A DNA stretch of 64,000 bases from Phycomyces blakesleeanus NRRL 1555(-) (Eukaryota > Mucoromycota > Mucoromycetes > Mucorales > Phycomycetaceae): NCBI RefSeq assembly GCF_001638985.1, contig NW_017265139.1, positions 1,736,001 to 1,800,000 of the forward strand. Reading direction: 5' to 3'. The notes under the pieces are model-generated. The model searched no databases. It saw only the letters and a program-made list of their open reading frames with translations, and was not told the origin of the DNA. Shown piece after piece: positions 35,637 through 46,807 of this stretch (its first letter is position 1; the number at the start of each line of letters is the position of its first letter). The translations under genes and the position numbers were made by a program.

Positions 35637-37979
35637 TTAGATTACAGTCATCTCTTGTTCTTGTGTGTCAGAATCAGACTCTGTGCCATCGTCCTGATTG
35701 ATGATGGTGTCTGCTAGCTGCTTTTGATGGTGGCTGATGTAGACAGCCGATTTTTGTTTGTCAACAACCTTGCTGTCGACAACCACCTGTCGAATATATG
35801 ATCCAGGTGCGTCGTACATGGGTTCAAGCAAAATAGATTCCTGCAAATATAAGAAAAATTAGTCGTCGTCGTACACACAAATTTCTACATATTGGCATGA
35901 ATCTTGTACCATAATACGACGTAGTCCACGAGCACCGGTTTTTTTCTCTAACGCATGCTCGGCTACACGTTTCAAGGCTGTCTTACTAAATCTTAGGCCA
36001 ATCTGCGTAAAGCAAATACATATATTATTAAACTCCATATTAAAAATAAATAAAGTGTTCATTTTCTTTACCTGGCTCAACTCAAACAACCCCTTGTATT
36101 GTGCTACAAGTGAATTCTTAGGCTCTGTGAGGACTTTGACAAGATCATCGACATTCAGACTGTTGACAGACGCAACCACGGGTAATCTGCCGACAAATTC
36201 TGGAATCAATCCATATTTTACTAGATCTACACAATAATACAAATACAGAACATAAGTCGATGTAGTTGCTTTTAACTTGTTCTCACGCATATATATATAT
36301 ATGTTTACCTTCTGGTTCTACAAGGGATAACGGTTCAGGCTGGTTAGGCTGTAATGCGTGGGAGCTATCCTTGCCTATTGTTCGAAGACTAGCACCAAAT
36401 CCAATCGACTTTAACACATAGAGTTAATTAGAATCTTTCAAAGGCAAGTTCGAGTCATATTCATTCTATTATACATATATCCTACCCCTTTAGCCATTCG
36501 ATCTTGTACGGTCTTTTCAAGGCCAATGAAAGCACCACTGAGGATAAATAGAATGTTGCTAGTGTCAACTGTATATGTTTCTCCTTTTCCAGGCGGTCCC
36601 TGACCGTACATAGACCCAGATGATGTATTCCTTCTACCATGGCCTTGTCCCCCGCTGGACTTGTCTGTGATATGAATGGTCGTGCCTTCCAACATTCTCA
36701 GTAATGACTAAGGGACAAATGCTTCTGTTAATATTTTAATATTTTAGAACAGAGCATTAGTCGTACTTGTTGAACTCCTTCACCGGAAACGTCTCGGGAA
36801 GCTGAATGGACATCGGATCTCCTTGCAATTTTGTCAATTTCATCGATAAACACTATACCCATCTCAGCTTTTTTCACGTTATAATCACACGACTAAAAAA
36901 ATCAAGACACAATTAAGACACAAAAGGAAGGTAAGATAAAGTCATTACTATTACTATAACTACTACTAGTACTAGAAATATCAATATAATTTTTGATATT
37001 TCTTAATAGTGTTTACATATATGATATGTACCTGTAATAGTCGTTGGATAACCAACTCCACATCTTCGCCCACATATCCAGCCTGAGTAAAAGGAGTTGC
37101 GTCTGACATTGAAAATGGCACTTTGAGGATCTCGGCTAGTGTCTTGGCAAGTAAGGTCTTTCCTGACCCAGTGGGGCCAATCAATAGAACGTTGCTTTTC
37201 TCATAGACAGTCTTCTCTTCTGGTATAGCCGGGGTAGCTAATGGTTTGTCTGTATTTGGTTTATGGGGTGCTTCAGAAGGGGGATTAATCCACGAACGTC
37301 TTTGATTTCCTATCATAGTATACTATAGATAAGTTCATCCATGCTCATATGTATTACAACAACAATACGCATGTGTTCGTATTTGCATCTCTGTATATGT
37401 GTATTTTTAAAATTAAATTAAGTTGCTTATATTTACCATATGATGGAGACCCCCTCTCTGCTGGAACGAGTTCGCTCGATTGAACAGGAGTAGAGAGATA
37501 GTAGTCCTGTGATATAGCTGAATGATGTTCTGCAAAAGCACGGTCCTCTTGGTCTGCAGATACACCATGAGTATCTTCGTGTGGTGGTTCGAGCGATAAA
37601 TTGGCGCGTACACGGTTGTAGTGGTTGTAAACTGCGACTGCGAGAATTTTCTTTGCCCTGGCTTGTCCGATTACATACTCATCAAGGTGCTTGACAATCT
37701 AATGGAAAACTAAATTAACCTGTGCTTATGTGCATGTATATACATTTTTTAATTCGTAAAGCCAGGTCTTACTGTGCGAGGATTGGCTACTTGTGATGAG
37801 AGGAGACTATCGAATGAGCGTGTTGTAGGTTGGTTAAGAGAATTTGGCGAGACGGGGTCTACGGCGTGGTAAAGACGAGTAATATTGATACGTCTTGTAA
37901 TACGCCCAATAGGTCTTGGGGAAAAGCCTATATTCATCAAGTAGTAGGCTGGCAAAAGAAGACGAGAAACTTTTGACAT
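35637..37979 (-). CDS. MCX1: Mitochondrial ClpX-type AAA+ unfoldase
   Basis: ATP-dependent unfoldase of the mitochondrial matrix. Nine exons on the minus strand: 37979-37773, 37698-37437, 37309-37032, 36892-36767, 36707-36486, 36408-36309, 36226-36072, 36002-35910 and 35840-35637; 548 residues. The N terminus ([18 protein letters not shown], then Arg-rich) looks like a mitochondrial presequence. Walker A is GPTGSGKT, the pore loop GYVGEDVE, Walker B FIDEIDK, followed by [27 protein letters not shown] and the sensor [10 protein letters not shown] zinc-binding N-domain is absent, as in yeast Mcx1. Insertions rich in Ser/Gln/Gly occur before Walker A and after the ISDKSSGG-like segment. Whether a ClpP partner exists is not visible here. 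Confidence 0.95.
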
Positions 37980-38314
37980 GAGCAATGTGTAAGTTGTAAT
38001 TGTTATTTGAGAGATTCAAAGAGAGGAAGGGAAAAAAAAAGAAAAAGAGCAAATAAACAAAGATAGATAATAAAAATATATATATAAGGGGGGCGGGAGG
38101 GGGGGTAAAATAAAGTAAAATAGTTAATGGGCTTTTGTGTGTATCAGTGTGTTTATGTACATATATATATATATGTTTGTGTGTATGTGTGTATGTGTGT
38201 GTGTGTGTTTAGGCTTCTTTTCTGCTTCTTTTCGGCTTCTGTCTGCCTGTATATCTGCCCGCCTGCTTATATTTTTTTAGTAGACAGTGGGCTTGATGAG
38301 GAAACTGCGTCGGA
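37980..38314. promoter_or_regulatory. ClpX upstream region with G-rich and TG/AT tracts
   Basis: Lies upstream of ClpX and downstream of the orphan gene (both minus). A G-rich block (38089-38105, GGGGGGCGGGAGGGGGGG-like on the plus strand) and an AT/TG microsatellite (about 38160-38207) are present. The G-rich block might form non-B DNA near the ClpX promoter. Confidence 0.5.
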
Positions 38315-38998
38315 CTAGCGAATCGCATGATCTACTGTTTCCAACCTTCCGCTGTCTTTCAACTTTTGCTGAATGTGAGCTACGGTTGACAGTTTATCCA
38401 GGACATGACTTCTTCCTTTAGGGTGTAGACGACTAGGCCAGTCTTCACCATAGAGTTCCTCTCCAGCAGTTAGTATATCTCTACAGCAAACAGGACCTTC
38501 TGTGCGAGACTGTTCATAGACTGCAGCAGCCAGTACAGCCAGTCCGGGATCAAAATCTCCATCAGGAGTGAGATATTGTGTCAACCATTCCTGCTTATTG
38601 TCCTCATCGCACAGCAAGGACAGAACTGCTGTTGATGGTAATGAGAGACCGAGGGCACTTGGACGTTCTGTAGCAGGTAGTAATCGTCTGAATAGATGGA
38701 AGCGATGCAGGGCTCGTACGACAGTCTCGAGATCTTCTGGTCTTCCGGGTGTTGTAGTTTGACTGTCATCACTGCTGTCGGCTTCGAATATGGCTATAGG
38801 TTCACTGTCGGTGGAGGAGATTGGGCTATAATCGGGATTGTTTGCTGTTGTCTCTGCAGGTGGCATTTCTAATGGGTGAAATGAATGGCGCCACACTGAC
38901 GATCGTTCTCTAGCTCTTCTCTCCAGACGAATAGAAGGAGGTTCGATGGCTCGCATGTCATCCCAGAATGAAGCAAGTGAAGGTGAATACACAGGCAT
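38315..38998 (-). CDS. Uncharacterised protein, 227 residues
   Basis: Single-exon open frame with an ATG at 38998 and good amino-acid diversity, GC-richer than its flanks, so very likely a real gene. The N-terminal half is Ser/Pro/acidic and probably disordered. The C-terminal half (about 85-227) looks folded and helical, with HRFHLFRRLLPATE, AVLSLLCDEDNKQEWLTQYL, CRDILTAGEELYGEDWPSR and a basic C terminus. No signal peptide or membrane span. I do not recognise the family. It lies between ClpX and GAR1 on the same strand, but no shared function is implied. Confidence 0.7.
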   Translation of the reverse strand: MPVYSPSLASFWDDMRAIEPPSIRLERRARERSSVWRHSFHPLEMPPAETTANNPDYSPISSTDSEPIAIFEADSSDDSQTTTPGRPEDLETVVRALHRFHLFRRLLPATERPSALGLSLPSTAVLSLLCDEDNKQEWLTQYLTPDGDFDPGLAVLAAAVYEQSRTEGPVCCRDILTAGEELYGEDWPSRLHPKGRSHVLDKLSTVAHIQQKLKDSGRLETVDHAIR

Positions 38999-39430
38999 CA
39001 ATAGAAAAAAAAAGACGAGTTGAAATAATAAAATAGTTTTATGTATTTGATTTGATTTGATCAGCCCTTTTATTTTGTATTTTATATGTATGTATATATG
39101 TATATTATATATTTAATAATAGTATTAAGAAAAAAGGATCAAAAATAGAGATTGCTTGTGTTTTTTGAAATACAAATAATAATGATGAAACAAAAAGAGA
39201 ATTGGAAGATGTTGCCAATTTTGGTAGGTTGACTGTCCTTTTCCCTTTATCTTCTTTGTAACACACACATACACAAATTCTCTCACTCACTCACTGGTGC
39301 ATAGATGAAAAATATCTTTTGTCTTTTTTGTAATGAAAAAAAAATGAATAAAATGATGATGAGATATTTCTTATTTTCTGTATTTTTATATGTACTGCTT
39401 AAAAAAAGATTGATTGTATGTACGAATTTC
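38999..39430. other. Intergenic region
   Basis: Promoter of the uncharacterised gene and 3' flank of GAR1. AT-rich, with TATG/TATA microsatellite near 39085-39115 and CTCA repeat near 39281-39296. No gene is supported. Confidence 0.5.
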
Positions 39431-40557
39431 TTAGTAACCACCACGTCCGCCACCGAAACCGCCACGGCTGCCACCACGTCCACCGCCGAAACCACCACGG
39501 CCTCCACGGTCTCCTCCACCGAAACCACCACGGCCTCCACGGTCTCCACCGAAACCTCCACGGCTGCCACCACGTCCACCGCCGAAGCCGCCACGGCCTC
39601 CACGGTCTCCGCCACCGAAACCGCCACGGCCACGAGGGGCACCGCGACCACGGGGAGCACCGAAACCACCACGTCCACCACGCTTCTCGACCTGGCCTTG
39701 TCTGCCAGTAGCCTTAGAGCCTAAAAAGAAGAGGAAAGAAATTAAGTTAATATTGGTGATATTAATAGCCCATTGGTAGTAAAAAAGAAAGAATATCATT
39801 TTGAAATTATTCGATTGGTGACTTTGCGATTTTAATTGACAGTCAAGAAACCGAAAAAAAGACAGCCAAAAAAACTTATGCAACACACAAGCTACAAACT
39901 TACCAGCGTTGGTGACCTTGGGCTTAGGGAGGAAACGCTCGAGGGGAAGGAGCTTGTCAGTGCCAATGTAGACCTTGTCATCAGGCTTGAAGGAGGAGGC
40001 AACAACACCATCCTGCATCTTAACGGTGAAGTAGACCTCGTTCAAAGGACCGAGGATCTCATCAACCTTACCGATCTGAGACTTGTTCTCAAGGAAAATA
40101 GGTGCGTTGAAATAAGGGATCTTGGCATTGATAGACTTGCAGACCATTTCACCCTCGCATGCATGCTGAAAAGCGCCCATGGCTAAACAATAGCAATAAC
40201 ATCAAACTCATCGTTAATTATTTATCCAAACAATACATACATATTTAAGTTCTAATGTGCATAACAGAGAAAATAAATTTAATTAAATTGGGGAGGATAA
40301 GAAACTTACCGACAACCTCAGCAGGAGGACCTTGGGGAGCACCGAAACCACCACCGAAACCACCACGGCCTCCACCACGACCTATTCAACGAAAGAAACA
40401 AGAAAGTCGAAATCTCGAATGTCAGATTGATCTTTTGTTTTGCGTAAAATGCCATGATCAACTCATGACAAAATAAATTGTTGGTCGTATTACCTCCACG
40501 GAATCCACCGCGTCCACCACCGCGTCCACCACGTTCTCCAAATCCGCCTTTGCCCAT
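39431..40557 (-). CDS. GAR1: H/ACA snoRNP protein GAR1
   Basis: Subunit of H/ACA snoRNPs that binds the pseudouridine synthase Cbf5 in the nucleolus. Exons on the minus strand: 40557-40494, 40381-40310, 40182-39904 and 39720-39431; 234 residues. The central fold is diagnostic: [67 protein letters not shown]. It is flanked on both sides by Gly/Arg (RGG) domains; the C-terminal one is a long tandem RGGFGG repeat ending in GGY. Codons are strongly biased to C/G-ending forms, typical of a highly expressed gene. A divergent promoter region is shared with the SS18-like gene. Confidence 0.96.
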
Positions 40558-41149
40558 GTTGTTATAAGTGTGTTGTAAAAAAAAAGAGGAAAGGGTTAAG
40601 GAAGTCCGTCACTAAACCTCGAACAAAATTTTTGACATTCGTGGAAGACAAGAGAGGCTTTGCAGTCACATGACCGTCTTTATCAACTTTCAATTGCCAA
40701 CTCCAGTCACACACCGGCCCTCTAACGCAGTGGACGCAATGTACGCACATGCGTATGAATAAGAAATTAAGGATGAATAGAACATTACTTCGTCAATAAA
40801 ATATGAATAAGACTTTAAAAAACTTATACATAGGACACTGATTATCAAGATAAGCTTAATATTTACCATAGAAATCAACTCATTTTTTTTTAAAAATAAA
40901 ATAAAGAGAAATGTATATAAAGTGTGTATATGTGTTAATTCATGAACCATTCACACTGTATAAATACCTTTTATAAAAATTACATTTTTTTTTTCAATAG
41001 AAAAGGATGATTAAAACGCAAGTCATAAATTACGCTGTGTGGTGCCAAAAAAAAATTGGTAATTCCAGGACGCTTTTTTTTATTGGAAAATAAAATAAAA
41101 AGCGAAAGACCACAAAAAATTGTTATATGACTCGTATTGAACCTTAAAC
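40558..41149. promoter_or_regulatory. Divergent promoter region, GAR1 / SS18-like
   Basis: 592 bp between start codons on opposite strands. A GC-richer block next to GAR1 (about 40600-40750) gives way to AT-rich DNA with poly-A/T runs. Promoters of both genes are expected here; no further gene is seen. Confidence 0.5.
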
Positions 41150-41800
41150 ATGAACCAATTCACTGGCCCAAACAGTCAAAACAACGCCTACCTTCAGAAT
41201 GCTTTTGTTAATGGTGGACAAGGTTTCATGACTGGAATTCCATCAGACCTACAGTCTGTAGTCAGTGGATTCTCTCCTCAACCTTTGCCACAACAAAAAG
41301 TAAGCTTCTATCTTTTTTGCTCGGCTCTACTGTTACTAGTATTACTACTTTTATTATTATAAAAAGGGGATGAGATAGAAGAATAAACGGAAGGGGTGAC
41401 GATGAATAAAGATGCCTTCAAAAAAACTAAAAATAAAGACTTGGATTCTTAACTACGAATATATATATACATATATACACATATATATAAACCAAAAAAA
41501 AACAAATAGATGTATAATCCAGCACAGTTTAATGCCACTTTGGCCGCAGGTGCTAACACTGGCTTGGATGCAGCAGCATCACCAATAAACATGACAATTA
41601 TGCAAAATGCCGCTCAACGACCCAATGCTTCCCAGATGATGCAAAATAAGCAACACCAACAGGCACAATTACAGCAGCAGGCACAATTACAACAACAGGC
41701 ACACATACAACAACAAAAACAAGCACATGTACAATCTCAGGCATTCCGACCTACCAATATAGGTCAGCAGCAGGCTTGGCTGAATAAACAGCAACAACAA

Positions 41801-41831
<31 letters not shown>

Positions 41832-42824
41832 AACAGCAGCAGCAGCAACACCACCATCAACAGCAACAGATGCTACTTCAACGTATGGACGAACAGCAGA
41901 GAAGACAGTTCTTGATGATACAGCAACAGCATATGCAGAAGGCTATGAACCAACAGAATATTGTTGGTTTCACTGGTCCACAAATGGGTATAAATAATAT
42001 ATCTCTCGATCCTCAATCGTTTGGAATAAATATGGCAATTGAAAAGGCAGCACTTGAACCAAAATTGACAATGATGGATATCAATTCAAAGCGAGTTGAA
42101 ACAGTAAGGTCTATCTCTGACTTTGAGTATATATATGTATTGATATCTTGTTTGTCACAGATCTTAGCAATGAATCAAGAGCTCATTCGACTGTGTATCG
42201 ATCATCAGCAGAGAGATACTGCGCCAGACATTGATTTGTCAGAGTGAGTTAGGGAGAATATTTTTTTATTGAGTCTCATTAAATTTATTATTATTCGAAA
42301 TTAACTATAGATACCAAAAGAGACTCCAATCCAATCTCACCTACTTGGCCACAATGGCCGATATCTCAATGATCAAACCCGGAGAGGTAAAAATATACAA
42401 TTAAAATCTTGCTGCCGAATAGCGAAGACCAGAAATAACCAAGTTTCCACTGTAGGAATATAAGTCGCCTGCACCTCCTGATCTGTCACCACTCCCTGCA
42501 CCAGAGTCAGAAATTGCTAACAAGATTCATATGTTGCTCAACACAGCACAAATGCTTTTTTCTCAAGATCCTCAGGACAAGTTTATGAATGGAAATGATT
42601 CTATTTCCTCGCCATACTCTCAATCACAGAGAAGCCAATCATCACCTGTTCAACGCGCCACACCCTTAATACAACCACAGACTCCTCAACAAATACATAC
42701 TTCACAACAAGCACAGCAACAGGCACAGCAACAAGCACAGCAACAAGCACAACAACAAGCACAGCAACAAGCACAGCAACAAGCACAGCAACAGGCGCAG
42801 CAACAGGCGCAGCAACACCAACAC

Positions 42825-42892
<68 letters not shown>

Positions 42893-43168
42893 CCAGCACC
42901 AGCACCAGCATCAACAACAAGTACAACATCAACTTCAACAGCAACAACAGCAACAGCAGCAACAACAGCTTCAACAACAACAGCAACAACTCCTTCGCCA
43001 ACAAGCATCGGCTATGAGACAACAACAACAACAACAATTCCTCAATAATACAAAGACCTCTGGCAGCATACCCACAGCAGGAAGAAGCGTTATGATGAGT
43101 AATGCTAATATTGATCCCCAGACTATTCTCAGGCAAGTACAACAGCAGCAGCAACAAAATATGATGAG

Positions 43169-43240
<72 letters not shown>

Positions 43241-43658
43241 GCAACAGCAACAACAGAAACAACCAATGTTAAACACCATGAATATGGGTATGAATGGCAT
43301 CGGTCTTGCCAATGATGTCATGCTGAACAATGGATTCAATAATCTTGCTCAGTCTGGTTCACCAATTTCTCAGTCTCTTGATGCTACAATGTCACCCAGT
43401 ATGACATCTACATCAATGTCGGCAAATGCTATGAATCCTGCAGATTTAATAACCAACGGAATAATTAATCCTGCAATGATGTTGAACAATGCGCCTGGTT
43501 TGAATATGATGGGCATGTATGGTGGAAACAATCCTGGTAATGAGGATGCTGGTAACTTGCAGAATGTAATGATGATGATGCAACGGTTACAACAGCAACA
43601 GCAACAACAACAGCAACAACAAAAAGAATTTGAAGAAGCGTTTACAAGCCGGTCTTAG
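41150..43658 (+). CDS. SS18-like SSXT-domain coactivator with long polyglutamine tracts
   Basis: Probable SWI/SNF-associated coactivator of the SS18 (animal SYT) / plant GIF type. Exons 41150-41299, 41510-42103, 42161-42243, 42311-42386 and 42456-43658; 701 residues. The SSXT-like domain spans exons 3-4: ILAMNQELIRLCIDHQQRD, then YQKRLQSNLTYLATMADIS, matching the N(Q)xLI..I.....(Y)Q..L..NL.YLA.IAD pattern. In animals and plants this domain is near the N terminus; here about 248 residues, including a 20-Gln run (41789-41848), come first. The long C terminus is Gln/Met/Asn-rich, with runs of 22 Gln (42825-42890) and 29 Gln (43170-43256). It starts MNQFTGPNSQNNAYL. The intron between exons 2 and 3 is 57 nt and open in frame. 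Confidence 0.85.
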
Positions 43659-44485
43659 TTCGTCATGAGTTTTCTTTGATGCTTATGAGAAATACCATAA
43701 AAAAGAAAGAGAGAGAAAACGAAAACACACTTGCAGACAAGGTTATATATATCACGTCTTCTTTTTTTAAAAAAAAATGTTGATAATCCACCAAAAAAAG
43801 AGAAAGTAGCATCATACATATATACTTCTTTAAGTTTATTAAACAATCAATCCATTAAATGAGGTTAAAGAAAGAGAGTATATGAGTACATATTTCATTT
43901 GATCTTGGATTACGAATTAGGTGTCACAGCATTTCTGGCTCCTTTTCTGTATTAATTTCCTTTATAACCGTAGGGGTGGTCCGTGCTGCACATCTATTAA
44001 CCAGAAAGTATTTCGACAGCTAGCTTGGCAAATACATATACACACCATATTTTTTGCTCTTGAAAGTATTATGACTTGATAGATTGAGAAAATCATCATT
44101 ATTTATTTACTTGTAATAATTAGAATATGGTTACTCGTCTTTGTTGCCTATTAAATGATAACATTGTTTATTAGCCATGAATTAAAAACACGAGTGTTTC
44201 AGAATGAACCTTTAATTCTGAAACTTATGCCTTTCATTTTCCTTCGAATATCTTATCTTTATTGATTTTATGCCTATATAAATATCTAAAGCATAAAATC
44301 AATAAAGTCAATAGTACATTTAAGCGTAACAAAAAGAGAAAACAATATCATGTAGCTAATGAAATATTTTTATTTCATGAATAGGGGCTGAATATAAAAT
44401 TATAATTTGATAATAATGTAGATAAATAATACATGAAGAGATAAACCAATAAAAAGTATCATGAAAGTAGTATATGCTTGATATT
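43659..44485. other. Intergenic region between converging genes, with hairpins
   Basis: 3' flanks of the SS18-like gene and of hexosaminidase A. AT-rich; holds two perfect inverted repeats (44196-44224 and 44257-44307) listed separately. No gene is supported. Confidence 0.6.
44196..44307. repeat. Two adjacent perfect inverted repeats
   Basis: First: GTTTCAGAAT (44196-44205) and its exact complement (44215-44224), 9-nt loop. Second: 17-nt arm CTTTATTGATTTTATGC (44257-44273) and its exact complement (44291-44307), 17-nt spacer. They lie about 180-290 bp beyond the stop codon of the minus-strand hexosaminidase. They may be 3'-end structures or a small mobile-element relic. Confidence 0.75.
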
Positions 44486-46382
44486 CTAAGCAGCCACCTT
44501 CTTAGGGTTGTTAAGATCGCAAGCCTGGGGATGCTTGGCACACCACTTGGGTTGAACCGGCTCTGCGTTGATTCCTCGACTCTGGAGTCTGTAAACCCAA
44601 TCAAGGAAACGAGGCTGAAACTCCTCTACAGTTCTTCGTTGATTTTTGTTGTCATAGCTACCAGACCAATAGATTTCAGCAGCAGCAGAAGCACGAGGCC
44701 ATAGACGACCATCAACGACATGGTAATCGGACTGTTCTGCCCAAAGAGCTGCTTCACCGCCCAATACCTTTCCAGGGTGACTGTCTTTAACTTCAAAGCT
44801 CATGTCATAAGAATAGATACGCTGCCATGTCTATATAGGCAAAATGAAAATTAGTTAAACATATTTTTGTATTAAATTGTTTTAATATATATAATTATAG
44901 GCATTATTTCTAAGCTAATTACTTACTTTGAAAGGGGAACACCAGCTACCGCCAACACCACCATAGTTGAAAGTGTCTTCAGGGGTTTCCTGTTGAGTAG
45001 GACTAATGTATCGTTCGTCATCTCCAACCCAGCCTATTTTTATTAGAATTATTATTAAGATTTGTGATTTAGTTTACTAAAGATCAAAAACAGTATTTTT
45101 TTAAAAAAATATATATCTTGATATACTTACCACCATGGCCGCAATCGAGGTAAAAGTAAGCGTAATTTGAGACAATAACATCGTGTCCTTTTGCAGTATA
45201 AGTTGAGGGAGGGGCTAACCAGGTTTGCACAATGGTGTCAACAGGCATTGATCCACCATCCTTAATAGGATCTTCCCAAATAATAGATCTCTTTTTCTGA
45301 GTCTTGACAAAGTCTAGAAGCTTATTTTCCCATTCGAACCAAATCTCATTGTAAGTCATATTGTGTTTCTCAGCGTAGGCCACAATAGTCTTCTCTTTGG
45401 GCCAGCATGCCGTATTCAATTCATCTCCACCAGCATGATATAAAGTATCAGGGAATATATGAGTTGCTTCTTTAATCAGGTCTTCAACAAGTTTCCAGGC
45501 ACCTTCATTGATAGGATTCAATTGTCCGGCAGGTGGCTCGGCAGCAAAGTCTCCCCACCATTCACCAATGCACGCCATGTAATCAGGATGGGACTCGGCT
45601 ATAGTGGCAGTGTGAGCGGGCATATCGAGTTCTACAATCAAGCGTACGCCACGCGACTCGCCGTAGCGGATGATAGTCTCGACATCTTTTGGTGAATAAA
45701 CTTCCTTGGATGAATATGCTCCTTTTTCGGATAGTTCTGGGTGAGACTTGAAGTACAAAGGCCAGGATTGGGAATCGGTGACATGCCAGTGCAAGACGTT
45801 CATCTTATTGAAGGCCATAGCATCAATAGTACGCAGAATATCCTTGACAGGATAGAAATTACGGGCAGTATCAAGCAGAATACCACGGTGACCGTATGTA
45901 GGATGATCAATAATATGGGCAGTATGAGCAATAAGACCATCATGTTTCCCAGATTCAACGAGCTGTGAAAAGGTTTCAAGTCCACGGATAGCACCAACCC
46001 AAGTGGCAGCTATAAGAGTAGCTTTTCCGCCTTTGGAAGGGACATCGAGAGTATAAGACTCGTCAATACCGATATCTAGTTTGGCGTAGTTATCTTTGAC
46101 CGAGATTTCAAGACTCTTGAGAGTTCCAGCGGATCCAAGAGCAGGCTGCTTGGTATAAGGGACCTGGACAGGGACCCACTTTTCTTGATGGATTAGACTA
46201 TTATAGCGCTTGGCGGCATCCTTAACATGGGGATTTTTGGCGCCAGTGATCTTGAAATCCTTGGAAAGAGAAGCAGAATTTCCGGTCCATTCGACGGATT
46301 GTGGAATAGGCAACAAGAATGTTTTTGCATCAACATAGCCGAAAGCAATTGCAGCTGCAGTAATAGCGAGAGAGATCTTCAT
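44486..46382 (-). CDS. GH20 beta-N-acetylhexosaminidase A
   Basis: Secreted exo-enzyme that rele­ases terminal GlcNAc/GalNAc from chito-oligosaccharides and glycans, as in fungal wall turnover. Exons on the minus strand: 46382-45131, 45033-44927 and 44830-44486; 567 residues. It begins with a signal peptide (MKISLAITAAAIAFGYVDA). The GH20 N-domain is followed by the barrel with HRGILLDTARNFYP, MNVLHWHVTDSQSWP, LDMPAHTATI and the catalytic pair in HAGGDE (Asp320-Glu321), then [13 protein letters not shown] DCGHGG, and GGEAALWAEQSD. Length and motif order are normal for a fungal enzyme. A TATA-like box lies 55 bp upstream. It is divergent from a second GH20 gene with 425 bp between their ATGs. 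Confidence 0.96.
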
Positions 46383-46807
46383 AATAAATCAAAAGAGAAG
46401 TGTGTTATAATGAGGATCAATAGGTTCGGCAAGGGGCTTTATATACCCACACACTAATACACACACTAATAAGTGTTTTGTAAGCAAAATATATTATTGT
46501 ACTACCGGTTTCCTTCATTTTTCTAGATAGTCTAGTTTGGTAAGCGAATACGGTGAACCCTGTTAAACCTTTAGAAATAAAAAGACCCTGAGGTGGGAAA
46601 ATGATTACGGTGGCGTTCCACAATAATATTGTACTGAAATGAATATCTTGATTAGGGAATGTTTATCCGCCCCTTGTGAACTGCTTGGGAATAAACCCCT
46701 TTTCAACTGGATCCCCCCCACGTCATTTATCTTTGTATAAAGCATTGTCACTCGATTCTGAATACTTCATCTTCTTTAAACTATTCTCTTTTTCTTTTAT
46801 TTTTGAA
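46383..46807. promoter_or_regulatory. Shared divergent promoter of the two GH20 genes
   Basis: 425 bp between the two ATGs. A TATA-like box for the minus gene is at 46437-46447 (TATATA core, 55 bp from its ATG) and one for the plus gene at 46736-46741 (TATAAA, 66 bp from its ATG). CCCCT/AGGGG sites, like yeast stress-response elements, occur at 46432-46436, 46670-46674 and 46696-46700. A C-rich CCCCCCCAC block (46713-46720) resembles a Mig1/CreA-type site. The factor identities are inferred from yeast and mould consensus only. Confidence 0.5.

Noticed and set aside
42601..43339. Antisense frames rich in Leu, Val/Ala or Cys
   Set aside because: They are complements of CAA/CAG polyglutamine codons in the SS18-like gene.
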